A DNA stretch of 64,000 nucleotides from contig CAUJEN010000064.1 of NCBI GenBank assembly GCA_963169765.1, positions 33,669-97,668 on the forward strand, read 5' to 3'. A program made the position numbers and the translations under genes. Under the pieces are notes generated by a model. The model worked only from the letters and a program-made list of their open reading frames with translations. It was not told the DNA's origin and searched no databases. Shown piece after piece: positions 36,285-45,078 of the stretch. Within the stretch, counting starts at the first letter, position 1. The number at the start of each line of letters is the position of its first letter. Source of the stretch: QWHO01 sp021404945. Its GTDB lineage: Bacteria > Vulcanimicrobiota > Xenobia > Xenobiales > QWHO01.

Positions 36285-36619
36285 GAACCGCATTTCGCAG
36301 TCTGGCACTTTGGACAGTTTTGCAGCAGCGCCTGGCACTCGCTCAAAGCCCCCTCCAGAAACGCCTCGCGCACCAGCGGGAACTTCGCCATCCGTCTGAA
36401 CAGCCGCACCATCCGCTCGGCCGTGCTCAGGCTGATGCCCAGCTCTTCGCGGCAGTAGTCGCCCGGGCTCGAGTAGCCCAGCGCCGAGTAGCCCTTCTTC
36501 TGCAGCATCGGGGCCAGCGCTTCCCCCAGCCGCAGGCTCAGCCGCCCGCCGGCATGGGCCAGCTTCCACATCTCGGTATCCAGGAACAGCCCGCCCAGAC
36601 TGCGGTCGATGCCGCGCAT
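36182..36619 (-). pseudogene. HNH-endonuclease-family N-terminal remnant
   Basis: An open frame of 145 codons from ATG 36619 with a GAGGTGAG ribosome-binding site. About 90 residues have the all-alpha N-terminal pattern of DUF222/HNH-type proteins (RLSLRLGEALAPM...GDYCREELGISLSTAERMVRLFRRM...FLEGALSECQAL); after that the sequence becomes Cys/Ser/Arg-rich and runs antisense into batE, so the rest of the gene is lost. The matching C-terminal HNH part appears alone at 63.1 kb. I see it as a decayed selfish or restriction-like gene; could also be a real small protein. Confidence 0.5.
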
Positions 36620-36623
36620 GGTC

Positions 36624-37508
36624 TCACCTCGAGGGCGCCGGGCTCAACTGTGGGAGCCTTTTCCAGCACGTAGAGCATGATTCAAGTATCGCCGGTTGGG
36701 GTAGAGTTGTCCAATCGGGCGATAGAGAATAATGGCTTAGCCAGGACGTTTTCTTGGCTCGTCTGGAGTGTGTTCCCAGGGTTTGCGCGGTGGCCACCCC
36801 GGCCAGGTACTCGCCGAACAGCCCGTCATCGCCGGGCTCCATGCCGTGAGCGGTGACGCGCACGGTGACCACATCGTGAGAGGCGCCCTTGCGCACCAGG
36901 TAGAGCATGTCCTCGGACGCAAGCCAGCGGATGAATCCGAAGGGCACCCCGATGCGATAGGGCCCGAGCTCCGCCAGTCCGGAGGGCGCCGGGGCGGCCA
37001 CATCGTCGGAATAGCGCCAGCGCGTGCATTGCAGCAGGTGATCGAGGCTGGCCCGCATGCCCCGGTATTCCTCGCTCAGCACCCGCTCGGGCTCGGCCAG
37101 CGAAAAGACCTCCAGGTCGTCGCGAAAGAGCTCCATCTCCAGGCCCATCTGATCCGCCCCCACGGCCAGTTCGCCCAGCTCAGGAACGACCAGGAACTCC
37201 CAGCGCCCCCCGCAGGCCTGTCCGATGATCTCCTGCAATCCTGGCCTGTCGCGGGGATGCACCCTGGCATCGGGGTCGGAATGGATCTCCTGGAAAGCGA
37301 GCCCGCAAGAGCGCAGCCTCTCGAGTCCGGCAGGGCTGGTGTGGTAGCCCACCAGAGCGGGCGGATGCTTGAGGCAGGCGGGCGCGGCAGGTCCCAGGGC
37401 GGTGGCGGGGAAGGGCGCCAGGCTGGCGATTGGCTCGCAGGCGAGAGGGGGGCTCTGGCTGGCCTGCGACTTCTTCCCTCGTTTCAGCAGGCCTCGCAAG
37501 AAGTCCAT
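36624..37508 (-). CDS. Degenerate serine-recombinase-like protein
   Basis: 294 residues from ATG 37508. Residues about 50-135 follow the fold of the serine resolvase catalytic domain: VGYHTSPAGLERLRSCGL, FQEIHSDPDARVHPRDRPGLQEII, ACGGRWEFLVVPELGELAVGADQMG, LEVFSLAEP. The usual Y-x-R-x-S of the active site and the DRL.R arginines are replaced, so it is unlikely to recombine DNA. The middle (GLAELGPYRIGVPFGFIRW) recalls the following recombinase region. The last about 50 residues look non-coding and a frameshift near 36770 is possible. I know of no named family. Confidence 0.55.
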   Translation of the reverse strand: MDFLRGLLKRGKKSQASQSPPLACEPIASLAPFPATALGPAAPACLKHPPALVGYHTSPAGLERLRSCGLAFQEIHSDPDARVHPRDRPGLQEIIGQACGGRWEFLVVPELGELAVGADQMGLEMELFRDDLEVFSLAEPERVLSEEYRGMRASLDHLLQCTRWRYSDDVAAPAPSGLAELGPYRIGVPFGFIRWLASEDMLYLVRKGASHDVVTVRVTAHGMEPGDDGLFGEYLAGVATAQTLGTHSRRAKKTSWLSHYSLSPDWTTLPQPAILESCSTCWKRLPQLSPAPSR

Positions 37509-37713
37509 GCTGACCGGCTTCGCCTGGCGGGCGCGTCCGGCCTGCCGCCAAGGCCACACGAAAACGCGGGACCGTCCGGACCGACCACCTCCACCGCGAT
37601 CAGCGGCCAGGAAAGTCGTAGCAAGCAAAGACTGAATCTCCTGGAGCCTTCGACCGGTACGGACTCCGGCAGCCTGGCAGGGCCCTTCCCGAGAGCCGGG
37701 AAGCGTGCAGGCC

Positions 37714-38451
37714 ATGGAGCTAACCGTCATGAGCTTTAATCTGCGCTTTGCAACCGTGCTGGACGGCTCCAACGCCTGGAGCCGGCGCCGTGCCCTGGCC
37801 CTGGAGTTGCTGCGCGAGGAGCGAGCCGACCTGATCGGCTTTCAGGAGGTGCTGCCCGGCCAGCGGCGCGATCTCGAGCTGGCGCTTGCAGGCTACGCCA
37901 GCCTGGGCGAAGGGCGCAACGGGCGGGGGCGGGGGGAGCAGTGCTGCATTTTCTGGCGCTCGGACAGTCTTCACGTCGAGCAAGGGGGCACTTTCGCGCT
38001 CCACCCGAGGGGACTTTTGGGTCGCCGGGCCTGGGACGCAGCTCTGCCGCGCATCTGCACCTTCGTGCGCAGCGCTGAGCTCGACGTGCTCAACTTTCAC
38101 CTCGACTACCTGGGGCAGAAGTCGCGCCTGCTCGGCCTGCAGGCCGTGCTCGAGCGGGTGCGTCCCGACCATCCCACCCTCCTGCTGGGCGACTTCAACA
38201 CCCAGGAAGGCTCGCGTCCAGTGCGCCTGCTCAAGGAGGCCGGCTGGCTGGATACCTTCCGCCAGAGCCACCCCACGGTCAAGCGTCAGGGCACCTTTCA
38301 CGGCTTCAGCGGAGGGCGCAATGGGCCGCGCATCGACTTCATCTTTGCCAGCCCCGGCCTGCAGGTGCTGCAGGCCGAGATCGTGCACCGCCACCAGAAT
38401 GGGAAATTCCCTTCCGACCACTTCCCCATCAAGGCGAGGGTCCGCCTGTGA
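37714..38451 (+). CDS. Endonuclease/exonuclease/phosphatase (EEP) family protein
   Basis: 245 residues from ATG 37714 (GTG 37705 is also possible). EEP motifs: SFNLRFATVLDGSNAWSRRR, LIGFQEVLPGQ with metal-binding Glu, LNFHLDYLGQKSR, TLLLGDFNT with Asp and Asn, DTF, and the final DFIFASPGLQV and SDHFPIKARV with the catalytic His. These enzymes cleave phosphodiesters of nucleic acids or lipids; the substrate is not clear. Stop overlaps the GTG of the acyl ligase gene (GTGA), so a lipid-related role is possible. Confidence 0.9.
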   Translation: MELTVMSFNLRFATVLDGSNAWSRRRALALELLREERADLIGFQEVLPGQRRDLELALAGYASLGEGRNGRGRGEQCCIFWRSDSLHVEQGGTFALHPRGLLGRRAWDAALPRICTFVRSAELDVLNFHLDYLGQKSRLLGLQAVLERVRPDHPTLLLGDFNTQEGSRPVRLLKEAGWLDTFRQSHPTVKRQGTFHGFSGGRNGPRIDFIFASPGLQVLQAEIVHRHQNGKFPSDHFPIKARVRL

Positions 38452-41051
38452 CCGACCGAATCTTGCAGACGGTCAGACAGCTCTCGGCCGAGCTGACTCC
38501 CGAGCGCGACGTCAACGCGCTGGGCCAGCACGCTCACCTCGAGCGCGACTTCGGCCTGGGCAGCCTGGAGCGCGTCCAACTGGTGCAGCGCCTGGAGGCT
38601 GAGCTGGGGCAGCGGGTCAACGAGCGGGCGGTCTTCCAGGCCGCCACCGTGGCCGACCTGGTGGCAGCTCTGGAAGGTCGTCCACCGGAAAGTCAACCGA
38701 TCGCGCAGCTCACAGCCGTTCCTCCCCTGCCCGACAAAGCCGAGACCCTGATCGAGGTGCTGGCCTACCAGGCCGCCCACGACCGCCCCTTCCTCTACCT
38801 CGAGGGCCTCCCACCCGTCAGCTATGCCCGGCTGTGGCGCGAGGCCGAGCGTTACGCCGCCGGGCTGGTCGAGCTGGGGGTGGTGCCGGGCGATCGGGTG
38901 GGCAGCATGCTGCCCACCGGTCTGAGCTTTCTCGGCCTGCACTTTGGCATTCTACGGCTGGGAGCCATCCCGGTGCCGCTCTATCCCCCCTTCCGGCTCG
39001 ACCAGCTCGAAGAGTACCTCAAACGCCAGCACGCCATCCTCGAGAACGCCCGGGTGAAGGTGCTGGTCACGCTGGAGGCGGCCCGGGCGGTGGCCGACCT
39101 GATGCGCGGGTCGTGGCGGGTGGCGGCGGTGGAGAGCCTCGCCCTGGAGGTGGCCGCCCCCTGCCAGCCGGGCGGCGTGGCGCTGATCCAGTATACCTCG
39201 GGCAGCACCGGCCAGCCCAAGGGCGTGGTCCTGAGCCACGCCAACCTGCTGGCCAACGTGCGCTCCTATGGGCGCGGCATGGCCATCGGGCCCGAGGACA
39301 TCACCGTGAGCTGGCTGCCGCTCTACCACGACATGGGCCTCATCGGCTCGCTGCTCGGCTCGCTTTACCACGGCATCCCGCTGGTGCTGATGGGACCGCA
39401 GGACTTTCTGGCCCGCCCCTCGCGCTGGCTGCAGGCCATCAGCCACCACCGGGCCACCATCTCGCCGGCTCCCAACTTCGCCTATGAGATCTGCGCCCGG
39501 CGCATTCCCGACGCCGAGTTGGAAGGCCTGGATCTCTCCAGCTGGCGCATCGCCCTCAACGGCGCCGAGGCAGTGCGACCCGAGACCATGGAGCGCTTCT
39601 GCCGTCGCTATGCGCCCTACGGCTTTCGACCCGGGGCAGTCTTCCCCGCCTACGGGTTGGCCGAAGCCTCGCTGGGGGTGACCTTTCCACCTCCGGGGCG
39701 GGGGCTCAAGACGGATCTCTTCGAGGGGCGAGCCGTGGTCTCGTGCGGCAGCGCCCTGCCCGATATGCAGGTGCGCATTCGGGGCGCGAGCATCGAGCGG
39801 GTGGAGGGACCCATCGAGTTCCGCGGCCCCTCTTCGCTCAGCGAGTATTACCGCCGTCCCGAGCCGGTCAAGGACCCCGAGGGTTGGGTGGATACGGGGG
39901 ATCAGGGCTATCTCTTCGAGGGCGAGCTGTATGTGACCGGACGCCTCAAAGACCTGATCTTGAAGGCCGGCCGCAACCTGCACCCCGAGGACGTGGAGGA
40001 TCTGGCCGCCGAGGTGGAGGGCGTGCGGCGCGGCTGCGTGGCCGCCTTCGGAGTCGGCTCGGGCGAGTCGGGCACCGAAGAGCTGTGGGTGCTGTGCGAG
40101 ACCCGCACGCCCTCTCCCGAGCTCGAGCAGGCAGTTCGCACCCGCATTCTCGAGGGCCTGGGTCTGGCCCCGGACCGGGTGCTGCTGGCCGGGCCGGGGG
40201 CGGTGCTCAAGACCCCCAGCGGCAAGATCCGCCGCTCGGAGTGCCGCCAGAGGGCTCTGGAGGGCAAGCTCGGTCCGGGTGGCGTGGGGCCGCGCCTGGT
40301 CCTGGCCGAGCTCCGACGACGGCTGAGCCGGGGGCTGGAGCTGGCCGCGCGGGGAGCCTATGGAGGCTGGTGCTGGCTGCTGACGGCCGGCAGCTGGGCC
40401 ATGCTCGTGGCGGCCGGGCCGCAGCGGGCGCGTCTGCTGACCGGCCGCCTCTGCCGGGCCCTGCTGCGAATGACCGGGCTTTCCCTGAAGGTCAGCGGGG
40501 AGCCGCCCCGCCAACCCTGCGTGCTGGTGGCCAACCACTCCAGCCTGCTCGACTCACTGGCCCTCATGGCCGCCAGCCCCCTGCCGCTCCGTTTCGTGGT
40601 GGCCAGCTGGGTGGCCCGCCTGCCCCTGGTGCGTCCCGTGCTGGGCAACCTGGGCCTGATCGCGGTGGTGCGCGGCCGGGCCGAAGCGGCAGCCGAGCAG
40701 GCTCAACTGCAGGCTGCCATCCTGCGCCAGGGCGAGTCGATCGCCGGGTATCCCGAGGGGGGTCTGGAGATCAGCCTCGGGCTCCGGCCCTTCATGCTGG
40801 GACTGTTTCTGGCCGCCGCCGAGGCGGGCGTGCCGGTGTGCGTGGCGGCCCTGCGCGGCACCCGCAGGGCCCTGCCCTGGCCGCGCCTGATCCCGCGTCC
40901 GGGTCTGGTGGAGGTCGAGTTTCTCGGTCTGCTGCAGCCCGATGAGACGGGGTTTGAGGCCGCCCTGGCCCTGGCTCACGAAGCGCGCAGGCGCATCGCC
41001 GAGCGCTGCGGAGAGCCGCTGGTCAGCCAGCGGCTGGCCCGGGAGGACTAG
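38448..41051 (+). CDS. ACP-fatty acyl-AMP ligase-acyltransferase fusion
   Basis: 867 residues with three enzyme parts. Residues 1-80: acyl carrier domain with DFGLGSLERV, Ser39 carrying the phosphopantetheine. About 100-610: adenylate-forming ligase of the FAAL type, with IQYTSGSTGQPKGVVLSH near 247, NGAEAVRPETMERF, VFPAYGLAEASLG and the lysine region TPSGKIRRSE near 595. About 650-867: PlsC-like acyltransferase with NHSSLLDSLALM near 695 (HxxxxD) and YPEGGLEIS near 768. The chain could activate a fatty acid, load it on its own carrier and transfer it to a glycerolipid or polyketide. GTG start coupled to the EEP gene. Confidence 0.9.
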   Translation: MTDRILQTVRQLSAELTPERDVNALGQHAHLERDFGLGSLERVQLVQRLEAELGQRVNERAVFQAATVADLVAALEGRPPESQPIAQLTAVPPLPDKAETLIEVLAYQAAHDRPFLYLEGLPPVSYARLWREAERYAAGLVELGVVPGDRVGSMLPTGLSFLGLHFGILRLGAIPVPLYPPFRLDQLEEYLKRQHAILENARVKVLVTLEAARAVADLMRGSWRVAAVESLALEVAAPCQPGGVALIQYTSGSTGQPKGVVLSHANLLANVRSYGRGMAIGPEDITVSWLPLYHDMGLIGSLLGSLYHGIPLVLMGPQDFLARPSRWLQAISHHRATISPAPNFAYEICARRIPDAELEGLDLSSWRIALNGAEAVRPETMERFCRRYAPYGFRPGAVFPAYGLAEASLGVTFPPPGRGLKTDLFEGRAVVSCGSALPDMQVRIRGASIERVEGPIEFRGPSSLSEYYRRPEPVKDPEGWVDTGDQGYLFEGELYVTGRLKDLILKAGRNLHPEDVEDLAAEVEGVRRGCVAAFGVGSGESGTEELWVLCETRTPSPELEQAVRTRILEGLGLAPDRVLLAGPGAVLKTPSGKIRRSECRQRALEGKLGPGGVGPRLVLAELRRRLSRGLELAARGAYGGWCWLLTAGSWAMLVAAGPQRARLLTGRLCRALLRMTGLSLKVSGEPPRQPCVLVANHSSLLDSLALMAASPLPLRFVVASWVARLPLVRPVLGNLGLIAVVRGRAEAAAEQAQLQAAILRQGESIAGYPEGGLEISLGLRPFMLGLFLAAAEAGVPVCVAALRGTRRALPWPRLIPRPGLVEVEFLGLLQPDETGFEAALALAHEARRRIAERCGEPLVSQRLARED

Positions 41052-41368
41052 GGCGCGCCCGATTGATGGGTTCCATGAAAAGTAGTATGGATATCCCATG
41101 AAACTCTTCCCTTCTCTCCCTGATTGCTCTTCCTGCTTGCCTGCGGTGTCGGTCAACTATTCCATCACTTCGAACAATGGGCGCACAATCTTTGGGAGCC
41201 TCGATCCGGACACGATGGTGCTCCGAGGTAAAATTCAGCCGGGATTTACGGTCAATGAGAGGTTCGTCAACTTCACAGCGACTCGCATCTCCCTGGGCCC
41301 GTGTCCCCCCTGATACGGGAGCTCTTCCGAACCTGAGCTCTCGGGGTGTCAAGAAAAAATGAGTCGAC
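41052..41368. other. Gene-poor gap with one doubtful small frame
   Basis: Between the acyltransferase and the sulfatase remnant. Plus-strand 41098-41313 could encode 71 residues with a lipoprotein-like start (MKLFPSLPDCSSCLPAVS) and a beta-rich middle (NERFVNFTATRIS), but it has no good ribosome-binding site. Composition is less GC-rich than the genes around. I see no RNA gene or repeat. Confidence 0.3.
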
Positions 41369-43653
41369 TTACAACTCGTCGATCGGGAGGGCCAGGCTGA
41401 AACAGCGGGGGGGGCCGAGCGTACCCTGAAATCGACCCGTGCCGTCGGGCAGCGAGCCCACCGTAATGGGAACGTCGCTCGGCGTAGCGGCGAAAAAATA
41501 TTTCCCGCGAGGATAGCCGTCGGGCAACAGGCGCTGAGCCAACTGGCCATCGACGTACAGCGAGAGAATTCGGTTACTCCGCCAGGACTGCCCATAGACC
41601 GAGAACGAGATTCGATGGGTTTGCCCGCTGCTCAAAGGCGCCGTCTGAAGGTAAACGGCCCGCTCCGCCAGCGTGCCGGGGCGGTCGTCATAGACAATGA
41701 GCCGAACGCGGTCTTGGATCCAATTCAGTGTCCAGCCCGGGTCGCGTAGCCAAACACCTGGTCTGGGTCAGGTTGGCGGCGGTGGCGTCGATGGAGAAAG
41801 TGAAATCGCCATCCGCGAAATCGAGCCGTTCGTCGAAGGGCACCGTCAGCGTGTTCCCAACCGGCGTCAAGAGGTAGTCAAGCTGGCTCACGGTGGCGTG
41901 CCAGGACTTGTATCGAGCCAGCATGGATGCGACTGTGTCCGGATTGGTCGCTGACAGATCGGTGAACTCGCCCTTGAAAGTCGTGACATCGTAGAGACCG
42001 GGCTGGTTCTGTTCTGGGCCGCGCACGAGCTTCAATTGACCCGAGCGAATGGCAAACTGATCGAGCTGCTCGTAGCTGGCTCCGGCTGCCACCGCGTCGG
42101 AGTAAGATCTGAATCGTGCTCCGACCCAGCAAAGGTCGGGAGGCGGACTCCAAAGACGCCCGTACAGATTGGTCGAGATGTCCCTTCCCTGCATGCCTGT
42201 CGGGGGCGAAGCGCCAGCCATGGCGATGAAGGTGGGCATGAGGTCGAGGCTCGAGCAAACAGCAGCATTGATCGTCCCGGCCGGCACTTTGCCGGTCCAT
42301 CGAGCGATCATCGGCACGTGAATCCCGCCCTCGAAAAGCTCCCTTTTCCAGCCTCGCATGACGGCCTGGCGCCGAGCGTTTCCTGCCCTTCCGAGCTCGA
42401 CGCCGCCGTTGTCGCTGACCACCAGGATCAAGGTGTTGCTCCCCAGGCCGAGGGAATCGATATGGTCTACCAGGCGACCGATCTCGCGATCGACGTCGCT
42501 CATCATCGCGCTTGTCTGTCCATCGGGGGCGCCCAAGTCATAGCCAAAGGGCGTGTTGTCGAACCGCGCCGGCACGTGAAGAGGCGCGTGCACCGATTTG
42601 TGGGCAAGAAACAGGAAGAAAGGCTGCGAGGAGTTTCGATCGACAAAATCGATGGCCCGGTCGGTTAACTCTTTGCTCAAGTAATGGTCGTCGGCATTGG
42701 GCTCGGCCATTCTAGGCGCTATGAAATAAGGTGGGGCCTGCCCGATCAACCGAAAACCCCAATAGAGCCCGTCTGCCCCAACCGGATTGGAACTGACCAG
42801 TTTAGCCGTCTCGGTAAAACCCTTGGCCCACGGTGCGAAATTTGGACGGTCCCCGACGTGCCATTTTCCAATCATGCCCGTTTGATAGCCGCTGGCCTGC
42901 AATACCTGGGCTACCGTTGGCACCGCCGTTGGAAGGCCGCGAGCATTGGGGCGCGCGGAGCCGTCCGAAAGATAGTAGGTCGAGATCACCTCCGTCCAGC
43001 CAAAGGAGGCCGGTGAATGCGAGGTGAGGATGGCGGCCCGGCTGGGAGAGCACTTGGCGGCGCTGGCGTAGTAGTTCCGAAAGCGCATTCCCTCACTGGC
43101 CAACTGGTCAATTCGCGGTGTCTTCGTCACAGACGCTTTGTTGCAACCGAGATCGAAGAAATCCACGTCGTCAAGCACAATCAAGACAATGTTCGGGAGG
43201 GTTTGCGGCGAGCCTACCGGCAGGGTTGGAGGGGGGGGCGGGGGCCCGCGCCTTTTCGGGGAACCCTGTCGCGAGGTCGACGGAGCTGACCTGTCGGTCC
43301 ACCAGGTTCACCTCGGCCTGGCTCAGCCCCACCACCTCGCCGTCCCCGTCTGTCAGCCGCACCGCCAGCTCGTAGGAATCTCTGGGGACTTCGATCCGAA
43401 CCAGGCCGGTTTCGGGAACTTCTATTCGGGTGGAGAGGACTCCGGCTTGTTGCCCTGTCAGGTCCAACTCCAGCGCGTTGACGGGGCCTCTGGGCCCCGC
43501 CAGGCGTAGCTCGATGATGCCAGGAACCTGCTGCGAGCCGCCCGCTGAAGGTTGAGTCGCGTCAGTTGCGTCACCAAACTGCTCCCCACAGCCGGTCAGC
43601 AAAGCCACAAGAACCAGCGCTACAAGGAGCGCAGCCGGAAACCCCCTTGACAC
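41369..43653 (-). pseudogene. Lipoprotein-sulfatase with two frameshifts
   Basis: Three frames join into one gene of about 760 codons. Segment 1 (43653 to about 43231): GTG start, lipobox LVALLTGC with Cys22, a small beta-sandwich (VPRDSYELAVRLTDGDGE). Segment 2 (to about 41760): sulfatase core, LPNIVLIVLDDVDFFD, CSPSRAAIL (Cys for formylglycine), GMIGKWHVGD, VVSDNGGVELG. Segment 3 (about 41758 to 41369): lectin-like domain, VWLRDPGWTLNWIQD, HRISFSVYGQSWRS. One G fewer in the G8 tract joins 1 and 2; one base skipped near 41759 joins 2 and 3. Either decay, phase variation or sequence error. Confidence 0.85.
43231..43238. repeat. G8 tract at the first sulfatase frameshift
   Basis: Eight G (C8 in the coding direction) within a Pro/Ala linker. 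With seven, the lipoprotein and sulfatase frames fuse without a stop; with eight they do not. Such homopolymers change length by slippage and can switch genes. Confidence 0.75.
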
Positions 43654-44588
43654 AGTTTTCCGGCTGCGCGGCGACCAGCACGTTGAGCGAGGAGTTCGGC
43701 CGCCTACAACGTCTTGTGGTGGAGGCGGGGGTAAGGCCTCCGAACCCACAGGGGGTCTGCCGCTGGAACTCAAGATTTCTCGCACAGAACGGGCAATAAA
43801 CAGAGCGCCTTCCCTCAGTCGACGTTCGCTTCGGCCGAGCGAGGCTCCTTCTGGTCGGGAACTGCTGCTCGACCAATCCACCTGGCCGTCTCTCCGGAGT
43901 GCAGCTGGAGACGCCCACCGCGTGGTTGACGCCCGGTGCTCGGCGCGGCCAGTCTCAGGAGGACCTGGCCGGTCACTCGACAGCGGAGAGCCTGTTTGGA
44001 ACAGTGAAGTTGACCCCCGGAGCTCAAGATGCAGGGCCCCACGCTCCAGGGCGAGTGGGGGTCGATGTTCAACCTGGAACCTCCCTGCTCACTCCCAACT
44101 ACCTCAGGGTCATCCCCTCCTGTCCCGCCGCCAAAACGGATTTCCTATTCGAGCACCTACGAGTGGGCGACGGAACCGGACTGCTTTACGGTCTACTGCT
44201 CGGGGCATCACCATCCGTCTCTGGCCGAGGGCTTCCCGAAGGATGATGCCATGCAGGGCTTGATGACCGAGCCCTCGCCCTGAGCATGAGCATCTGAGCC
44301 GTGGTGACGGCCGGCTTGCGTCCTCGGGCGCGATGACCCTCCCGCGCGATCGGAGGTCGTTTCAAGGCCGGCTGAAGCCATGCCTCAGACGGCAGGATCG
44401 GGCCCGGCGAAATTGAAGCGAACCGCCCGATCCGCCAGATTTCACTGCTGGAACGAATCTCCCTGAGCTTCTGTTACAGATCCAGGGTCAGGTGGCCTGG
44501 GAGAGGTCGGAAGCGCTGTTGGACAGCGATAACTGGCCACGATTCGGACCCGACCACCGTGGCTCAGAAACGAAAAGGAAGGTGACCG
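43654..44588. other. Long gene-poor stretch
   Basis: About 930 bases without a convincing gene. Several open frames of 80-115 codons occur but overlap each other in different frames and lack start context or recognisable motifs. A GACCCCC...GGGGGTC pair surrounds about 44010-44070. The stretch could be decayed DNA next to the damaged sulfatase. The last 150 bases should hold the promoter of the gene at 44589. Confidence 0.4.
43655..43670. repeat. Copy 2 of the dispersed motif
   Basis: GTTTTCCGGCTGCGCG begins two bases past the GTG of the lipoprotein-sulfatase. With the preceding GACACA it shares 20 of 21 bases with 59239-59259. Confidence 0.4.
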
Positions 44589-45032
44589 ATGAAGAGATTT
44601 CTTGTGGCAGCTTTGCTGTGGATGGCCATCGGCGGATACGCGTTCGCGCAGGAGCATCCGGAGCATCCAAAACCTGCGAAAGACAGCGTGATCCAGGCCA
44701 CTGTGGTGGGCGAGAACTTCTGCCTCGGGTGCTCGCTCAAGAAGGAAAAGGGTGCTGCGGCTCAATGCAGCAAGTACGGGCACCGGCACGCATTAAAGGT
44801 GACGACTGTCACTGTGGCCGGGAAGGACGTGCCGGAGATGAGAGAATGGATTTTGCACTACCTCGACACCGACAACGCAAAGCCCTTCATCAATGAGCAT
44901 CACGGCGAGACCGTGACGCTGGAGGGCAAGATCTATGTCAAGGAGCGCGTGCTGGAGGTGAGCAAGCAGACAGCTGCCCCGAAGCCTGAGCATCCTGAGC
45001 ATCCTGAGCATCCCGAGCATCCCAAGAAGTGA
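44589..45032 (+). CDS. Secreted Cys-containing protein with EHP repeats
   Basis: 147 residues: signal peptide MKRFLVAALLWMAIGGYAFA|Q, a first EHPEHPK block right after the cleavage site, then a domain with FCLGCSLKKEKGAAAQCSKYG and several His, suited to binding a metal, and a VTLEGKIYVKERVLEV strand. The C-terminus is PEHP repeated four times. The gene has a clear AAGGAAGG ribosome-binding site. Possibly a periplasmic metal-binding protein; I do not know the family. It precedes a secreted transglutaminase by 46 bases and may share its transcript. Confidence 0.85.
   Translation: MKRFLVAALLWMAIGGYAFAQEHPEHPKPAKDSVIQATVVGENFCLGCSLKKEKGAAAQCSKYGHRHALKVTTVTVAGKDVPEMREWILHYLDTDNAKPFINEHHGETVTLEGKIYVKERVLEVSKQTAAPKPEHPEHPEHPEHPKK
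44983..45025 (+). repeat. Tandem 9-bp repeat GAGCATCCY
   Basis: Four to five 9-base units (GAGCATCCT or GAGCATCCC) encode the EHP triplets at the end of the 44589 gene. A shorter pair encodes the EHPEHP after the signal peptide. Copy number could vary by slippage. Confidence 0.85.
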
Positions 45033-45078
45033 TTTGAGCCGCCCAGCCGCGGTTTTGAATGCGAAAGGGAGGCCGAGA

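Noticed and set aside
36285..36623. Terminator after batE
   Set aside because: I found no GC stem followed by a T-run; the stretch is taken up by the HNH remnant.
38952..40538. 528-codon minus-strand frame opposite the acyl ligase
   Set aside because: Antisense to a clear multi-domain gene; Gln/His/Gly-rich composition typical of shadow frames.
41098..41313. 71-codon lipoprotein-like gene
   Set aside because: No ribosome-binding site and a poor signal peptide; kept only as a note on the gap.
43899..44283. Overlapping plus-strand frames as small genes
   Set aside because: Two or three frames open together with no start signal or motif.
44983..45025. Short tandem repeat as CRISPR
   Set aside because: Nine-base units without spacers inside a coding sequence, encoding EHP triplets.
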